Below are positions 17,171 to 26,996 of a DNA stretch of 64,000 bases, piece by piece. The DNA is from Endozoicomonas sp. G2_1. Its GTDB lineage: Bacteria; Pseudomonadota; Gammaproteobacteria; Enterobacterales; Alteromonadaceae. Each line of letters opens with the position of its first letter. Within the stretch, counting starts at the first letter, position 1. Location: assembly GCF_017744155.1 (NCBI RefSeq), contig NZ_JAGHQT010000001.1, positions 599,927 through 663,926 of the forward strand, in the 5' to 3' direction. The position numbers were made by a program, and so were the translations under genes. The notes beneath the pieces are model-generated. The model had not been told where the DNA came from. It ran no database searches and saw only the letters and a program-made list of their open reading frames with translations.

Positions 17171-17896
17171 TTAGTCAATGCGTTTAAATTGTAAATCCCA
17201 AACGCCGTGACCAAGACGGTGACCACGCTGCTCAAACTTAGTTAGTGGGCGAGAGTCTGGACGTGGAACATAATCATCTGACTCTGACAAGTTTACAAAG
17301 CCTGGTGCACTGTTCATGTCTTCAAGCATACACTCTGCATAATTCTCCCAATCCGTTGCCATATGAAACACACCACCAATTTGCAGTTTTTGGCGAATGG
17401 TTTCGACAAACTCTGGTTGAACGATACGTCGTTTGTGATGCTTTTTCTTGTGCCATGGATCAGGGAAAAACAACTGAACTTTGGCTAAACTGCCATCGGG
17501 AATACAGTCTGCCAGTACTTCAATGGCATCGTGCTGATAAACTTTTAGGTTTTCAACACCTGATTCTTGCGCCAACGCGATACACGCGCCAACACCCGGG
17601 CGATGTACTTCAACACCAATGTAGTTTTCATGGTCGCCATTTTTCGCCATTTCAACTAATGAGGTGCCCATGCCGAAACCTATTTCCAGTACTAACGGCT
17701 GTGCCTTAGCAAATAGTGTTGCAGGGTCGATCATACCATTTTCATGATCTAATCCCATTGTTTGCCAATGATCGTCTAACGCGCGTGCCTGGCCTTTAGT
17801 TAAACGCCCCTCGCGTTTTACAAAGCTGCGTACCTTGCGAATGTATTTGCCTTCTTGCTCGGCTTGCTCAACAGTTTTATGTGTTCTTTTTGTCAT
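17171..17896 (-). CDS. trmB: tRNA (guanine-46-N7) methyltransferase
   Basis: A 241-residue SAM-dependent enzyme that makes m7G46 in the variable loop of tRNAs. The SAM-binding motif [15 protein letters not shown] (about 72-86), [11 protein letters not shown], and the signature [15 protein letters not shown] (about 146-160) are all present, and the C-terminal [17 protein letters not shown] is characteristic. Length is normal. In many gammaproteobacteria trmB lies near mutY, yggX and yggL, and it does here (yggL directly upstream on the same strand, mutY-yggX divergent). Confidence 0.96.
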   Translation of the reverse strand: MTKRTHKTVEQAEQEGKYIRKVRSFVKREGRLTKGQARALDDHWQTMGLDHENGMIDPATLFAKAQPLVLEIGFGMGTSLVEMAKNGDHENYIGVEVHRPGVGACIALAQESGVENLKVYQHDAIEVLADCIPDGSLAKVQLFFPDPWHKKKHHKRRIVQPEFVETIRQKLQIGGVFHMATDWENYAECMLEDMNSAPGFVNLSESDDYVPRPDSRPLTKFEQRGHRLGHGVWDLQFKRID

Positions 17897-18015
17897 CTCG
17901 TCTAACTTTTGCCAACCTTAAAAATCAAGCGCAGGAGTATATCAAACCAGCGCTTAAACAACGAGCTAAATACGCGTGTTCAAGCTATTTGGTTTAAAAT
18001 AATCGGGGAGAATAT

Positions 18016-18357
18016 TTACTCAGCCCACCACACATCGTACAAGTCGCTAACAGAAACGGCAGTCGCGCCATTGTCTTTCAACCAAGATTCCACTGTTTGA
18101 CGATCTTGCTCGGTACATTTGCCAAGCTTTTGCGTACAAATTAAGCCGTGCCAAAGTAAATCACCTTCACCGCCAAAACCTAAGCCGTTCGGCTCAATAA
18201 CTTCAACGAAGAACTTAGTGAGAAACTCGTCAACGTCATTGTCATTCATCTCTTTGGGCAATTGCCATGCAACGTCAAAACCCAACTCTTGAAATTCAGC
18301 TACACGCAATTTTTTGCGCAAACGAGTTTTGCGATTCTTAGCATCTAATTTGATCAT
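18016..18357 (-). CDS. yggL: YggL family (DUF469) 50S ribosome-associated protein
   Basis: A 113-residue basic/acidic protein matching the YggL family end to end: RLRKKLRVAEFQELGFDVAW near the start, FFVEVIEPNGLGFGGEG in the middle, and GLICTQKLGKCTE followed by a C-terminal LYDVWW. YggL binds the large ribosomal subunit. It lies upstream of trmB on the same strand with 119 bp between them. The mutY gene diverges from it across a 298-bp AT-rich spacer. Confidence 0.93.
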   Translation of the reverse strand: MIKLDAKNRKTRLRKKLRVAEFQELGFDVAWQLPKEMNDNDVDEFLTKFFVEVIEPNGLGFGGEGDLLWHGLICTQKLGKCTEQDRQTVESWLKDNGATAVSVSDLYDVWWAE

Positions 18358-18620
18358 TTTTATTTCACTTAAAGTAAGTAACTGTAGCTTGGGATAACTA
18401 ATGTGCTTCTACTGGCTATTTTTACTGCTACCAGCGTTGAATTTACTTGCAATAGACTAGCTATTGACGCGCAAATTCGCCTTGATTTCAGCAAAAATTT
18501 CTCACTAGAAGATATAAAAACATATAAAGCGTTTAACTTTATTGTTGTTCACTATTTTTTATCCCAACCTAAAGTTAAGTAATGGACAATTTTCAATTAT
18601 ATAAAAAATCAAAGCATTAT

Positions 18621-18648
18621 TTGATAAAAAAATGCTTTCGGTTACACT
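18621..18648 (+). promoter_or_regulatory. Predicted promoter of mutY
   Basis: -35 TTGATA (18621-18626), 16-bp spacer, -10 TACACT (18643-18648). The expected transcription start (about 18655) falls at the ATG of 18656, which would make a leaderless mRNA. Confidence 0.45.
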
Positions 18649-18655
18649 GCCGATC

Positions 18656-19738
18656 ATGACAGAACATATCTCTATTTCTAAGAAATCCGCCCAGCAATTC
18701 AGCCAAAAAGTCCTCAATTGGTTTCATCAGCAAGGCCGTAAACATTTGCCGTGGCAGAAAAATAAGACACCTTATCGCGTTTGGGTTTCTGAAATTATGC
18801 TCCAACAAACCCAAGTAGCAACCGTCATTCCCTATTACGAAAGGTTTATGACCAGCTTCCCAACCATTGCTGATTTAGCAGAAGCTGACGAAGACAACGT
18901 ACTACATCATTGGACCGGCCTAGGCTACTATGCCCGAGCGCGCAACCTCCACAAAACCGCTAAAATTGTCGCTGAGCAATATCAAGGTGAATTTCCACAA
19001 ACGCTAGAGCAAGTGGTTGCCCTGCCCGGCATTGGCCGTTCAACTGCAGGCGCTATTTTGAGTTTAGCTTTGAATAAGCACTACCCCATTTTAGACGGCA
19101 ACGTAAAACGCGTACTGGCGCGCTGCTATACCGTGACGGGTCACAATGGGCAAGCCAGTTATGAAAAAAAACTGTGGCCAATTACCGAAGTATTAACACC
19201 TAAACAAGATGTCGCTTCTTTTAACCAAGCAATGATGGACTTGGGCGCTATGGTTTGTACGCGAACCAAGCCCAGTTGCACAAGTTGCCCGTTGACTGAA
19301 AGTTGTCTCGCCAATGCCAGTGACCAACAACATTTATTCCCACAAAAAAAGCCCAAGAAAAAAATCCCTGAAAAACAAACGATTATGCTGATACCTAGAG
19401 TCGCTGATCGCGTGCTAATGGAAAAGCGTCCGCCCTCAGGTATTTGGGGTGGTTTGTGGTGTTTTTATGAAATCACTGACGAAGTAGAAATTACAAAAAA
19501 ATTAAAGCAATTGGGCTTACAGGCCATTGAGCAGAAAAAGCTCGAAGGTTTTCGCCATACTTTTAGCCACTTTCACTTAGACATATCTCCGATTGTCATT
19601 GATTGCGAACACTTACCTGCGTCAGAAATTCAACAAAATACCAATCAACAATGGTATGATTTGCAACAACAAGCATCAGTTGGCCTCGCAGCCTCGACAG
19701 AAAAACTGATCAAGCAACTAATTTATAACCCGAGATAA
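18656..19738 (+). CDS. mutY: A/G-specific adenine DNA glycosylase
   Basis: A 360-residue enzyme that removes adenine mispaired with 8-oxoguanine. Visible features: catalytic Glu in [11 protein letters not shown], HhH motif [16 protein letters not shown], catalytic Asp in [12 protein letters not shown], the 4Fe-4S ligands C-x6-C-x2-C-x5-C ([17 protein letters not shown]), and a C-terminal NUDIX-like 8-oxoG domain ([22 protein letters not shown]). An upstream in-frame ATG at 18632 exists, but it lies inside the predicted promoter and adds eight non-conserved residues, so I prefer 18656. The yggX gene follows by 10 bp, an operon conserved widely in gammaproteobacteria. Confidence 0.95.
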   Translation: MTEHISISKKSAQQFSQKVLNWFHQQGRKHLPWQKNKTPYRVWVSEIMLQQTQVATVIPYYERFMTSFPTIADLAEADEDNVLHHWTGLGYYARARNLHKTAKIVAEQYQGEFPQTLEQVVALPGIGRSTAGAILSLALNKHYPILDGNVKRVLARCYTVTGHNGQASYEKKLWPITEVLTPKQDVASFNQAMMDLGAMVCTRTKPSCTSCPLTESCLANASDQQHLFPQKKPKKKIPEKQTIMLIPRVADRVLMEKRPPSGIWGGLWCFYEITDEVEITKKLKQLGLQAIEQKKLEGFRHTFSHFHLDISPIVIDCEHLPASEIQQNTNQQWYDLQQQASVGLAASTEKLIKQLIYNPR

Positions 19739-19748
19739 GAGTATCACT

Positions 19749-20021
19749 ATGAGTCGCACTGTTTTTTGCCAGCATTTACAAAAAGAAGCCGAAGGTTTGC
19801 AGTTTCAATTGTACCCGGGTGATATTGGCAAACGTATTTTTGACAATATTTCTCAAGAAGCCTGGGGCAACTGGCAAAAAAAACAAACCATGTTAATTAA
19901 TGAAAAGAAAATGAACATGATGAACCCTGACGATCGTGCGTTTTTAGAGAAAGCGATGGTTGACTATTTGTTTGAAGGTAAAGAGCCAGAAATCGAAGGA
20001 TATGTGCCACCTTCTCAATAA
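19749..20021 (+). CDS. yggX: Probable Fe(2+)-trafficking protein YggX
   Basis: A 90-residue protein with the conserved N-terminus [17 protein letters not shown] (Cys7) and the [19 protein letters not shown] and [18 protein letters not shown] blocks of the family. It protects iron-sulfur enzymes, including MutY in E. coli, from oxidative damage. Co-transcription with mutY fits that role. Confidence 0.96.
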   Translation: MSRTVFCQHLQKEAEGLQFQLYPGDIGKRIFDNISQEAWGNWQKKQTMLINEKKMNMMNPDDRAFLEKAMVDYLFEGKEPEIEGYVPPSQ

Positions 20022-20096
20022 TTCGCCAACAATTGTCTTAAAACACAACGAGCGGGTGAAAAAAACAGCAAACAAAAATAAATTATAAAAAAAGTG

Positions 20097-20125
20097 TTGA
20101 CCTCGAAAACGAAAAACAGTTTAAT
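20097..20125 (+). promoter_or_regulatory. Promoter of the tRNA-Phe/tRNA-Thr unit
   Basis: -35 TTGACC (20097-20102), exactly 17-bp spacer, -10 TTTAAT (20120-20125), then a GC-rich discriminator ACGCCCCG, the usual mark of stringently controlled stable-RNA promoters. Confidence 0.75.
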
Positions 20126-20193
20126 ACGCCCCGTCTTAAGGCAACAGCTAAAGACAAGCAAAAACATTCGATTTAATCAATGATTTGCAAATT

Positions 20194-20269
20194 GCCCAGA
20201 TAGCTCAGTCGGTAGAGCAGGGGATTGAAAATCCCCGTGTCGGTGGTTCGATTCCGCCTCTGGGCACCA
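20194..20269 (+). tRNA. tRNA-Phe (GAA anticodon), encoded CCA
   Basis: 76-nt cloverleaf identical to the minus-strand copy at 4145-4220: acceptor GCCCAGA/TCTGGGC, anticodon loop TTGAAAA, T-loop TTCGATT, genomic CCA. Cotranscribed with tRNA-Thr 75 bp downstream. Confidence 0.98.
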
Positions 20270-20344
20270 TCAGATTTTAACTAATTGATAATTTTCGATT
20301 AGTTGGTGCCAAAGTAGTATTTACTACTGCACACAGTTTTGTGT

Positions 20345-20420
<76 letters not shown>

Positions 20421-20428
20421 TTCATTCA

Positions 20429-20455
20429 AGCCTCAACTTCGGTTGAGGCTTTTTT
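20429..20455 (+). terminator. Terminator of the tRNA operon
   Basis: A perfect 9-bp stem AGCCTCAAC / GTTGAGGCT closed by a stable TTCG tetraloop and followed by a T run. Confidence 0.92.
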
Positions 20456-20589
20456 GTATTGACAGCAAAAATGATTTACGCAGTTTGTCCTCTTTAGAGG
20501 ATAAGCCCAACACGTACTGGGCTTATAAACTTTTGACCCACGACTTAACTATCGTAAATGAGCTAAGCCATCAAAACACTATCAAATTA

Positions 20590-21018
20590 TTATGCAAGCT
20601 CAATCGATACTTCAATGTTGCCGCGAGTCGCATTTGAGTATGGGCAAACTTGATGTGCTTTTTCCACTAAGCTTTGCGCTAGCGTTTTTTCAACGTCACT
20701 AAGCGCAACCGTTAGTTTAACTGCGATCGCAAAACCAACTTCAATCGGGCCTATTGCCACTTCGCCAGTTACAGCAATATTCTCGCCTAACGATACTTTT
20801 TCCACGGCAGCAACATGCTTGAGCGCGCCAATAAAACACGCAGAATAACCCGCCGCAAATAACTGCTCAGGGTTAGTGCCCTCGCCACCTGCACCGCCGA
20901 GTTCAGCTGGTGTTGATAGTTTTAGATTTAACTTGTTGTCATCAGAGTGCGCACTACCCTCTCGGCCACCATTAGCCGTTGCTACACCGGTATAAATTGT
21001 TTGTTGTAATGTATGCAT
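20590..21018 (-). CDS. ohr: Organic hydroperoxide resistance protein
   Basis: A 142-residue thiol peroxidase that reduces organic and fatty-acid hydroperoxides. Redox cysteines are Cys61 (AAGYSACFIGAL) and Cys125 (HQVCPYSNATRGN), with the family glycine-rich GGAGGEGTNPEQLFAAGY block. The length is normal. It is divergent from a MarR-type regulator, and the space between them holds two palindromic operator-like sites, so the pair is a standard ohr-ohrR module. An AGGATTT Shine-Dalgarno precedes the start. Confidence 0.96.
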   Translation of the reverse strand: MHTLQQTIYTGVATANGGREGSAHSDDNKLNLKLSTPAELGGAGGEGTNPEQLFAAGYSACFIGALKHVAAVEKVSLGENIAVTGEVAIGPIEVGFAIAVKLTVALSDVEKTLAQSLVEKAHQVCPYSNATRGNIEVSIELA

Positions 21019-21042
21019 GAAATCCTCCAGAAAAAAATATAG

Positions 21043-21054
21043 TTTGCATACAAA
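21043..21054. promoter_or_regulatory. OhrR operator candidate 1
   Basis: TTTGCATACAAA, a near-palindrome 25 bp upstream of ohr; shares 11 of 12 bases with the site at 21087. Confidence 0.5.
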
Positions 21055-21086
21055 ATATATTTTAAAATCCAGATCAAATCAAATAA

Positions 21087-21098
21087 TTTGCATGCAAA
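21087..21098. promoter_or_regulatory. OhrR operator candidate 2
   Basis: TTTGCATGCAAA, a perfect 12-bp palindrome in the ohr/ohrR intergenic region. Its centre is 44 bp from that of candidate 1, about four helical turns, which suits binding of two dimers on one face. Confidence 0.55.
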
Positions 21099-21171
21099 AT
21101 TTTTAATTTAGTAATTGATGGCAACGATTGTTACGTGCAGAATACGGGAAAATTCATCAATAGATTTTGTC

Positions 21172-21606
21172 ATGTCAGATTCGCTCAAATTAGAGAATCA
21201 ACTTTGTCATCGCTTTTATTTGCTTTCTAATGCATTTACGAGAGCTTACAGGCCGTTGTTAGAAAAACTCGATATTACTTACCCTCAATATCTTGTGTTG
21301 ATGGCATTGTGGGAAGAAGACAATGTGACAATTGCTTCACTGATAAGCAAAACAGGCATTGATCCAGGTGCAATGACCTTAATCTTGAAGAAACTCGTCA
21401 CAAAAAGCGTTATATCAATCACAAAAGATGAGCAAGATAAACGAGTAAAGCATGTCTGTTTGACAGATACGGGTTCAAAGTTGCAAGCGCAAGCAGAAGA
21501 AATTCCAGCGCAAATGCTTTGCCGATTTGATGGTGTTGGCGTAGAAGAGCTCAGAGAGCACATTCAATTCCTAGATAAACTTAGCGCTTGCTTCGGGCAA
21601 AACTAG
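21172..21606 (+). CDS. ohrR: MarR family peroxide-sensing repressor (OhrR)
   Basis: A 144-residue MarR regulator. LENQLCHRFYLLSN places the reactive Cys at residue 12, as expected for the OhrR peroxide sensor. The winged helix follows (ITYPQYLVLMALWEEDNVTIASLI, GAMTLILKKLV, DEQDKRVKHVCLTDTG). Other cysteines (about 98, 119 and 140) leave open whether it works by the one-Cys or two-Cys mechanism. I chose the ATG at 21172 because it aligns with other OhrR proteins; an in-frame ATG near 21118 would add 18 residues and lie close to the operators. Divergent from ohr. Confidence 0.9.
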   Translation: MSDSLKLENQLCHRFYLLSNAFTRAYRPLLEKLDITYPQYLVLMALWEEDNVTIASLISKTGIDPGAMTLILKKLVTKSVISITKDEQDKRVKHVCLTDTGSKLQAQAEEIPAQMLCRFDGVGVEELREHIQFLDKLSACFGQN

Positions 21607-21775
21607 AAGCCTTAATGAGTATCACCAAACCATCTCTGATCTACTCTTAATAAAATACACACGAACTTACGGAGTTTGTTTTAATTCTTTGATATAGCAC
21701 AAAGTCTAATAGTGGCATTGTCATTACTGTCTATAATAATTGGTAAATCTACCTAACATGCAGCAGAGCGTAGAC

Positions 21776-23458
21776 ATGATTAAATTGTCCATTAAACACA
21801 AGTTACTCGTTGTATCTCTCATTCCCCTGTTAATTTTTTCGCTGATTATTTCACTTGTTATCCTCAATCAGGTGAAGTCTTTGAGCAAAACTCAGGTCAA
21901 CAGTGCTCAAGAAATTTTTCTCAATCAAGAGAAAGAAGAAGTTAAAAATATGGTGCAAGCGGCATATTCAGCTATTGAAGCTTTGTATCAAGCTGGGGGC
22001 AGTAAAGCGTTGGCAATTGAGCAGCTCAGCGCCATTCGCTTTGGCGAAACCGGTTATATTTTTGGTTACGACGGCCAAGGGACAAGAATATTCAACGGCA
22101 ATAACCCAGCAGGTGTTGGCACCAACTATTTTCAACTGCAAGATGCCAATGGTGTTTACCTTATTCAAGATTTATTAAAAGCAGCAAAAAGTAATGGCCT
22201 TGGCACAGGTAACCAGTACGTTAGCTATGCTTTTCCAAAGCTGGGTGAAACGACGCCATTAGACAAGCTCTCTTACGCTATCTACTTAGAGCGATGGGAC
22301 ATGATGATTGGCACCGGGGTCTACATCTATCAAATTGATGAACAAGTCGGTATTTTAGAGCAGCACTTAAACTCAGCAAAAACTAACTTACTGACCTCGC
22401 TACTTGTTACTGCGCTTATTTTATTGGCTTTATTAGCGGTAGTTGCGGTTATCACCAACCGCTCAATTTTGGTACCGCTAAACCAAGTATCAAGCTCGAT
22501 CAAAGCCTTGTCTATGGGCAATGGCGATTTAACCAAGCGTATTGAAGTACCAGACAAATTCGAAATGGGCCAACTTGCCACTAATGTAAACGTACTACTC
22601 GATTCACTCAGCACCATCATTACCACGCTAAAACAAGTATCTAATGAAGTTAAGCAATCAACTAGCTTGCTGCTTAGTAAGTCGGATCAGTTGAGTGCTA
22701 TTTGCCAACAGCAAAGTAGTGAAGTTGAACAAATCGCCGCAGCAACTACGCAAATGTCAGAGAGCTCTAAGGCTGTTTCAAGTAATGCAGAAAGTGCGGC
22801 AGATGCCGCAAATCAAGCAGATAGCAGTAGCAATGAAATCACACAATTGATAGATAAAAGCTGCCAAGATATGAAATCACTCAAAATGGAAATTGAACAG
22901 GCAGATGATGTAGTTAGCCAAGTGGGTAGCAACGTCAGCGAAATTACCGGAGTACTCGACGTTATCGAAACCATTGCCGAACAAACTAACCTCTTGGCAT
23001 TAAACGCCGCGATAGAGGCAGCAAGAGCCGGTGAGCAAGGCCGCGGTTTTTCAGTTGTTGCTGATGAAGTGCGAAACTTAGCCTCTAAGACTCAACTCAG
23101 CACTGAGCAAATTCAAGAAATGATCTCAAAACTGCAAAAAGGCTCAGAGTCTGCGTCACAAGTGATGAACCAAAGTAAGGAGCGCAGCCAAGTCACCGAG
23201 TCGGGCTTCGCCCACGCTTCAGATTCTTTGCAAGAGATTGCTGTATCGATTCGCACCATCAACGATATGAACACCCATATTGCAACAGCCGCTGAACAAC
23301 AAAGTTTAGTGGGCAGTGATATTAGCCAAAGAATTGTCCATATTTCAGATCAAACGGCAACTCTAGCAACTATTGCTACCGAAAATGACCAAACCTCAAA
23401 ACTCTTGGATCAAAAAGCGAAAGAGCTAGACACGATTATCGATCAATTTAAAGTGTAA
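21776..23458 (+). CDS. Methyl-accepting chemotaxis protein with sCache-type sensor
   Basis: About 560 residues. Transmembrane helix about 10-32, a periplasmic single-Cache domain ([21 protein letters not shown] and [21 protein letters not shown] are typical of sCache_2), a second helix about 205-230, HAMP, then the MCP signalling domain with the hairpin tip [20 protein letters not shown] and [15 protein letters not shown]. It feeds the CheA/CheW system, which is not in this window. I chose ATG 21776 (AGAG 7 nt upstream, hydrophobic N-terminus starts at once); the ORF extends upstream to a TTG at 21740. Cache ligands of this type include small organic acids; no ligand is predicted here. Confidence 0.92.
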   Translation: MIKLSIKHKLLVVSLIPLLIFSLIISLVILNQVKSLSKTQVNSAQEIFLNQEKEEVKNMVQAAYSAIEALYQAGGSKALAIEQLSAIRFGETGYIFGYDGQGTRIFNGNNPAGVGTNYFQLQDANGVYLIQDLLKAAKSNGLGTGNQYVSYAFPKLGETTPLDKLSYAIYLERWDMMIGTGVYIYQIDEQVGILEQHLNSAKTNLLTSLLVTALILLALLAVVAVITNRSILVPLNQVSSSIKALSMGNGDLTKRIEVPDKFEMGQLATNVNVLLDSLSTIITTLKQVSNEVKQSTSLLLSKSDQLSAICQQQSSEVEQIAAATTQMSESSKAVSSNAESAADAANQADSSSNEITQLIDKSCQDMKSLKMEIEQADDVVSQVGSNVSEITGVLDVIETIAEQTNLLALNAAIEAARAGEQGRGFSVVADEVRNLASKTQLSTEQIQEMISKLQKGSESASQVMNQSKERSQVTESGFAHASDSLQEIAVSIRTINDMNTHIATAAEQQSLVGSDISQRIVHISDQTATLATIATENDQTSKLLDQKAKELDTIIDQFKV

Positions 23459-23462
23459 AAAC

Positions 23463-23494
23463 AAAAAAAGCCAAGAGTTCACTCTTGGCTTTTC
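23463..23494 (+). terminator. Bidirectional terminator between the MCP and PEP-CTERM genes
   Basis: 10-bp stem AAGCCAAGAG / CTCTTGGCTT with loop TTCA, flanked by an A tract on the left and TTTT on the right, so it can serve both convergent genes. Confidence 0.88.
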
Positions 23495-23518
23495 TATCGA
23501 CTTAGCTACTCAACTAGA

Positions 23519-24382
23519 TTATTTGTTGAATTTTCTGCGTCGAGATACTGCAATACCCAATGCAGTTAAACCAAATAGTGCAAGTACATGTGGCTCTGGT
23601 ACTGCTGTCACAGTAAAACCAAACTGAACCGTAGTTGGTTGACTCTCTGCTGTTAAGAAGCCCTGACAACCACTATCTAGACCCAAGCCACCACACTGCG
23701 CATCACTCAATGTTGCAATAGGACTCGCAATAGGATCACCTTGGTCGTCTAACCCAACCGTTAAGATATTTGCGATATAGTTTTCACCCATAAAACTGAA
23801 AAACACTTGTAAGTCTGAAGCATTTACTACGCCCCACAAGTCACCACAATTTCCTGTGTTAGGGTCGCCAGCTAGACACGTACCAGCGTTTGGCGTTTCA
23901 AAGAAACTAAAGCCAAAATTTGCTGATACTGGAGGTAAATTTGGTCCAACAAATGGCATACTTGGTGTCAAAGTCAACGTATTAAATAGTTGACCGCCTG
24001 TTAACGTTGCAAAGCCGGCTGCTATTGGGTTATTCCAGTGGGTAAAGTTAGTACCAACGCCAAAGCCCGTATTTGTCATTACAGTACCTGTGGCAGGGTT
24101 ACCACCAGTTAACGCATCTGAGTTGCCGATTGTTAACGCACTGCGATTAATTGTTGGCGAACCAGGCAAGAAGCCGCCACCGCCGCCCCATGATATTTCG
24201 TCAGTTTGAATATTTTGAGCACCGCCACCGCCAGTAAAAGTTGGCCCGTTATCCCCCGTACCAAACTCTGAAACTAGGTTAAAACTCCACTCAGTTACTA
24301 AAGTTGCATTTGCTACTGCTGACGTTCCCATCATCACTGCAGCAATTAGCGCTTTTTTACATAGTGATAATTTACTTTTCAT
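23519..24382 (-). CDS. PEP-CTERM sorting-domain protein
   Basis: A 287-residue secreted protein. The signal peptide ends ANA at about residue 26. The C-terminus has the complete PEP-CTERM signal: VPEPHVLALFGLTALGIAVSRRRK, that is, a PEP motif, a transmembrane stretch and a basic tail. Such proteins are processed by an exosortase (EpsH/XrtA type) and linked to the cell surface or exopolysaccharide. The body is Gly/Asn/Thr-rich with four Cys near 172-189 and 230-239 and no recognised enzyme motif. The exosortase genes are not in this window. Function unknown. Confidence 0.88.
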   Translation of the reverse strand: MKSKLSLCKKALIAAVMMGTSAVANATLVTEWSFNLVSEFGTGDNGPTFTGGGGAQNIQTDEISWGGGGGFLPGSPTINRSALTIGNSDALTGGNPATGTVMTNTGFGVGTNFTHWNNPIAAGFATLTGGQLFNTLTLTPSMPFVGPNLPPVSANFGFSFFETPNAGTCLAGDPNTGNCGDLWGVVNASDLQVFFSFMGENYIANILTVGLDDQGDPIASPIATLSDAQCGGLGLDSGCQGFLTAESQPTTVQFGFTVTAVPEPHVLALFGLTALGIAVSRRRKFNK

Positions 24383-24660
24383 TGTGTGCCTACCTAAATC
24401 ACATACCGTGATAGTTAAGAGCTACCTTGCTAATCTTGTTACAGCAGACCAGTTTAAGTAACACAGCTCGATGTTAATTTCTCAATAGAAGCATTACGCT
24501 ACTGTTCGACAAATGAGCAAATTATGTTCCAGAAATCTAAGTCAATGATTTAGTGTGATTAATATTTAATACCTTATTTCACTAAGTAGTAGTTGTAAAA
24601 AAAACTGACTATATTTATCGCTGCAAAGTTCTAGCCATCGAGTAAGCTTTATTCTAGGGT

Positions 24661-26661
24661 TCACATTGCAGTGTTAAATGTGGCAAATTTATATTTATCG
24701 ATACTGGTATCCATATCATTAGCCGACTCAGCAATATGAGATGCCGCCATTGCTATTTGTTCTGAACCGGCAACGTTTTCCGTTGCTTGTGTGTATATGT
24801 TGTTAACACTGTGATTAACCTCTTCAATCACTTCTGATTGCTGCATAGTGCTCTGAGAAACAGTATCTGAGCCTGCTTTAATCGTATCAATTTGCTCGAC
24901 AATTCTATCGAGTGTTTGTTGAATCGCTTCAGCTTGCGTCGATGCTTCAATCGCGTTGTTTCTACCGTGCTCAATCACCGAAAACGCTTGTTGTGAATCT
25001 CGTTGAAGCTTCTCGATTAGCGAGGCAATATCCTCTGTCGATTGCTGAGTTCGACTTGCCAAGCTGCGCACTTCATCGGCAACAACCGCAAAACCTCGCC
25101 CTTGTTCACCAGCGCGTGCTGCTTCAATGGCTGCATTTAATGCCAATAAGTTAGTTTGCTCGGCAATACTTTTGATCATATCGACCATTGAAGTAATACC
25201 AGCAACACCATCGTTCAACTGGGCGACAGTTGCGGCCGACTGTTCCATATCATTCGCCGCAGCTTTAATTACATCAACGGCATCAGTTACCACTTGCTTA
25301 CCGTGTCGAGTTTCTTCAGCAACAGAAGTCACTGATTGTGAATTTTCATTCATTGCTTGTGCAATATCTTTAACATTAACCGTCATCGACTCTGTCGCTG
25401 CCGCAATCGTCTCAACGCCTTTCTTCTGTTGCAACAAATTATGTTGATTTTGTTCAATGGCAACGGTAGTTTCATGTGTAGATGCAGTAATGCGCTTAGA
25501 GTTTTCTGAAAATTCAATCAGGTCCATCTCAAACTTTCTTGTAAGGGCATTAATATCCTGCGCGGCCACGCCCAGATCGTCTGCGCTAACAATGTCGATT
25601 TCATGACCGAGGTTGCTCTCATCAATCGCTATGCGAATGCCCTCACCTATTTTTGCCGATTGTCTCTGCCTGATTTTAATGGCTGTATAAACGGCAATCG
25701 TAGTGACAATACCAACAAGTAAAACCAATAGTTCAATGACCAGCAATAGGTTAGTTTGGCCAATAATTTCGTTGGCGGTTTCCGTTGATTTTGCTAACAC
25801 GCGTTCTTCAGCTTGTTTAAGCAAGTCAATACGCTTAGTTGCTGTGGCAAACCAACTGCTAGCATCTAAACCAAAGTTTTGTTCTTTACTGGCAACATTG
25901 TCACGGTACATTTGCACTTCATCAATAATGCTACTAGTGGCTACTTGCTCGAAAATTGTTTTAACACTCGCTGGAGCAATGGTGAGGGCTTCATCTAGGT
26001 ATACAGCTTGCTTGGTCAATAATTCGGTATGCTTAGTTCTAAGCGCGGTATTAAATACATCGGCGGCAATAACATTGGCTAAAACAGCCCGCTCGATACC
26101 AGCAGACTCTTTAACACTAGAAAAATTATACAGTGCTGATAACTGCTTTGTGATCATATCGTTAACGCTTAACTTCGACGCACTCATTACCGTGTGTAGG
26201 CCAAACTCGTTAATACCAGTATAGAAGCTCAACGCTTGCGGCAAGGCTATTTGCATCCCGTCAACGCGCGCTCGCACTTGTGTTAAATCACTAAACTCCA
26301 CTAAAAACTGTGAGAGCTGTCGTGACATTTGTTCAGATAAGCTAATTTGCTGGCTACTTTGTCGCAATGCCGCCAATGCTTGATCAACTTGTTGTCGCTG
26401 ACTGATTAATTCAGACGCAAACTTATTACCATTTGAGCCGATAAATCCTGCGGTCATACCGCGTTCTTTTTGTACTTGATGAACAAGTGTTAAAATTGCA
26501 TGACTCAACTCGACGTTAGCACCTGATTGTTGGGCGTTAACTTTTTTGTCAAAAGCATCGTTGACATCATAAATAACAATACCAAAAAGCAAAAAACACG
26601 GGAGGAGGACAAGAAGAGTTAAATGACTGGAAACCGTTTTTATTATTGTTTTCTTCAGCAT
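24661..26661 (-). CDS. Methyl-accepting chemotaxis protein with NIT (nitrate/nitrite-sensing-like) domain
   Basis: 666 residues. Transmembrane helix about 12-30, then a helical periplasmic NIT domain recognised by [19 protein letters not shown] and a long four-helix region (about 50-300), a second helix about 303-325, HAMP, then the MCP signalling domain ([40 protein letters not shown]). NIT domains are proposed to sense nitrate or nitrite; the ligand of this protein is untested. It is divergent from the next MCP with a 335-bp spacer. Chemotaxis signalling genes are elsewhere. Confidence 0.92.
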   Translation of the reverse strand: MLKKTIIKTVSSHLTLLVLLPCFLLFGIVIYDVNDAFDKKVNAQQSGANVELSHAILTLVHQVQKERGMTAGFIGSNGNKFASELISQRQQVDQALAALRQSSQQISLSEQMSRQLSQFLVEFSDLTQVRARVDGMQIALPQALSFYTGINEFGLHTVMSASKLSVNDMITKQLSALYNFSSVKESAGIERAVLANVIAADVFNTALRTKHTELLTKQAVYLDEALTIAPASVKTIFEQVATSSIIDEVQMYRDNVASKEQNFGLDASSWFATATKRIDLLKQAEERVLAKSTETANEIIGQTNLLLVIELLVLLVGIVTTIAVYTAIKIRQRQSAKIGEGIRIAIDESNLGHEIDIVSADDLGVAAQDINALTRKFEMDLIEFSENSKRITASTHETTVAIEQNQHNLLQQKKGVETIAAATESMTVNVKDIAQAMNENSQSVTSVAEETRHGKQVVTDAVDVIKAAANDMEQSAATVAQLNDGVAGITSMVDMIKSIAEQTNLLALNAAIEAARAGEQGRGFAVVADEVRSLASRTQQSTEDIASLIEKLQRDSQQAFSVIEHGRNNAIEASTQAEAIQQTLDRIVEQIDTIKAGSDTVSQSTMQQSEVIEEVNHSVNNIYTQATENVAGSEQIAMAASHIAESANDMDTSIDKYKFATFNTAM

Positions 26662-26996
26662 ACATACAACCTTAATTGTTAAGTTTCATCTCGGTAAATA
26701 GTTTCCCTCTATCAAGTGATTAGCTTAAATACATATATCGCAAATAAACTAACGGCGTTTTTAAATAAACGCGTGCTTAGATTTATTAGATCACAAATAT
26801 TTTTGGTCAAAATTTGACAGTAGCTGTAAACAAATTATCTTGCTAAAAATACAATTGCAACCCCGTTACATTGGCTTTAACCCTCTATCGTGCAATTGTC
26901 ATAAAAGTTTAAAATAACAGGTGATCCACCAGTTACTAGCCAGCACAAACCATTGCGCTTATAATTGCGCTTCAATCGGATGACGATCAAACAAAG
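26662..26996. other. Intergenic region between divergent MCP genes
   Basis: 335 AT-rich bp must hold two divergent promoters. I looked for a flagellar sigma-28 pattern (TAAA-N15-GCCGATAA) and for a GEMM riboswitch and saw neither convincingly. No repeat or hairpin stands out. Confidence 0.5.

Noticed and set aside
20443..20637. Plus-strand ORF of 64 codons after the tRNA terminator
   Set aside because: It starts inside the tRNA operon terminator and runs into the ohr 3' end; no Shine-Dalgarno or recognisable sequence.
26662..26996. Sigma-28 (FliA) promoter upstream of the chemoreceptors
   Set aside because: The best match, TAAC-N15-TGTCATAA before the 26997 gene, fits only half of the -10; no better match was found at the other receptors.
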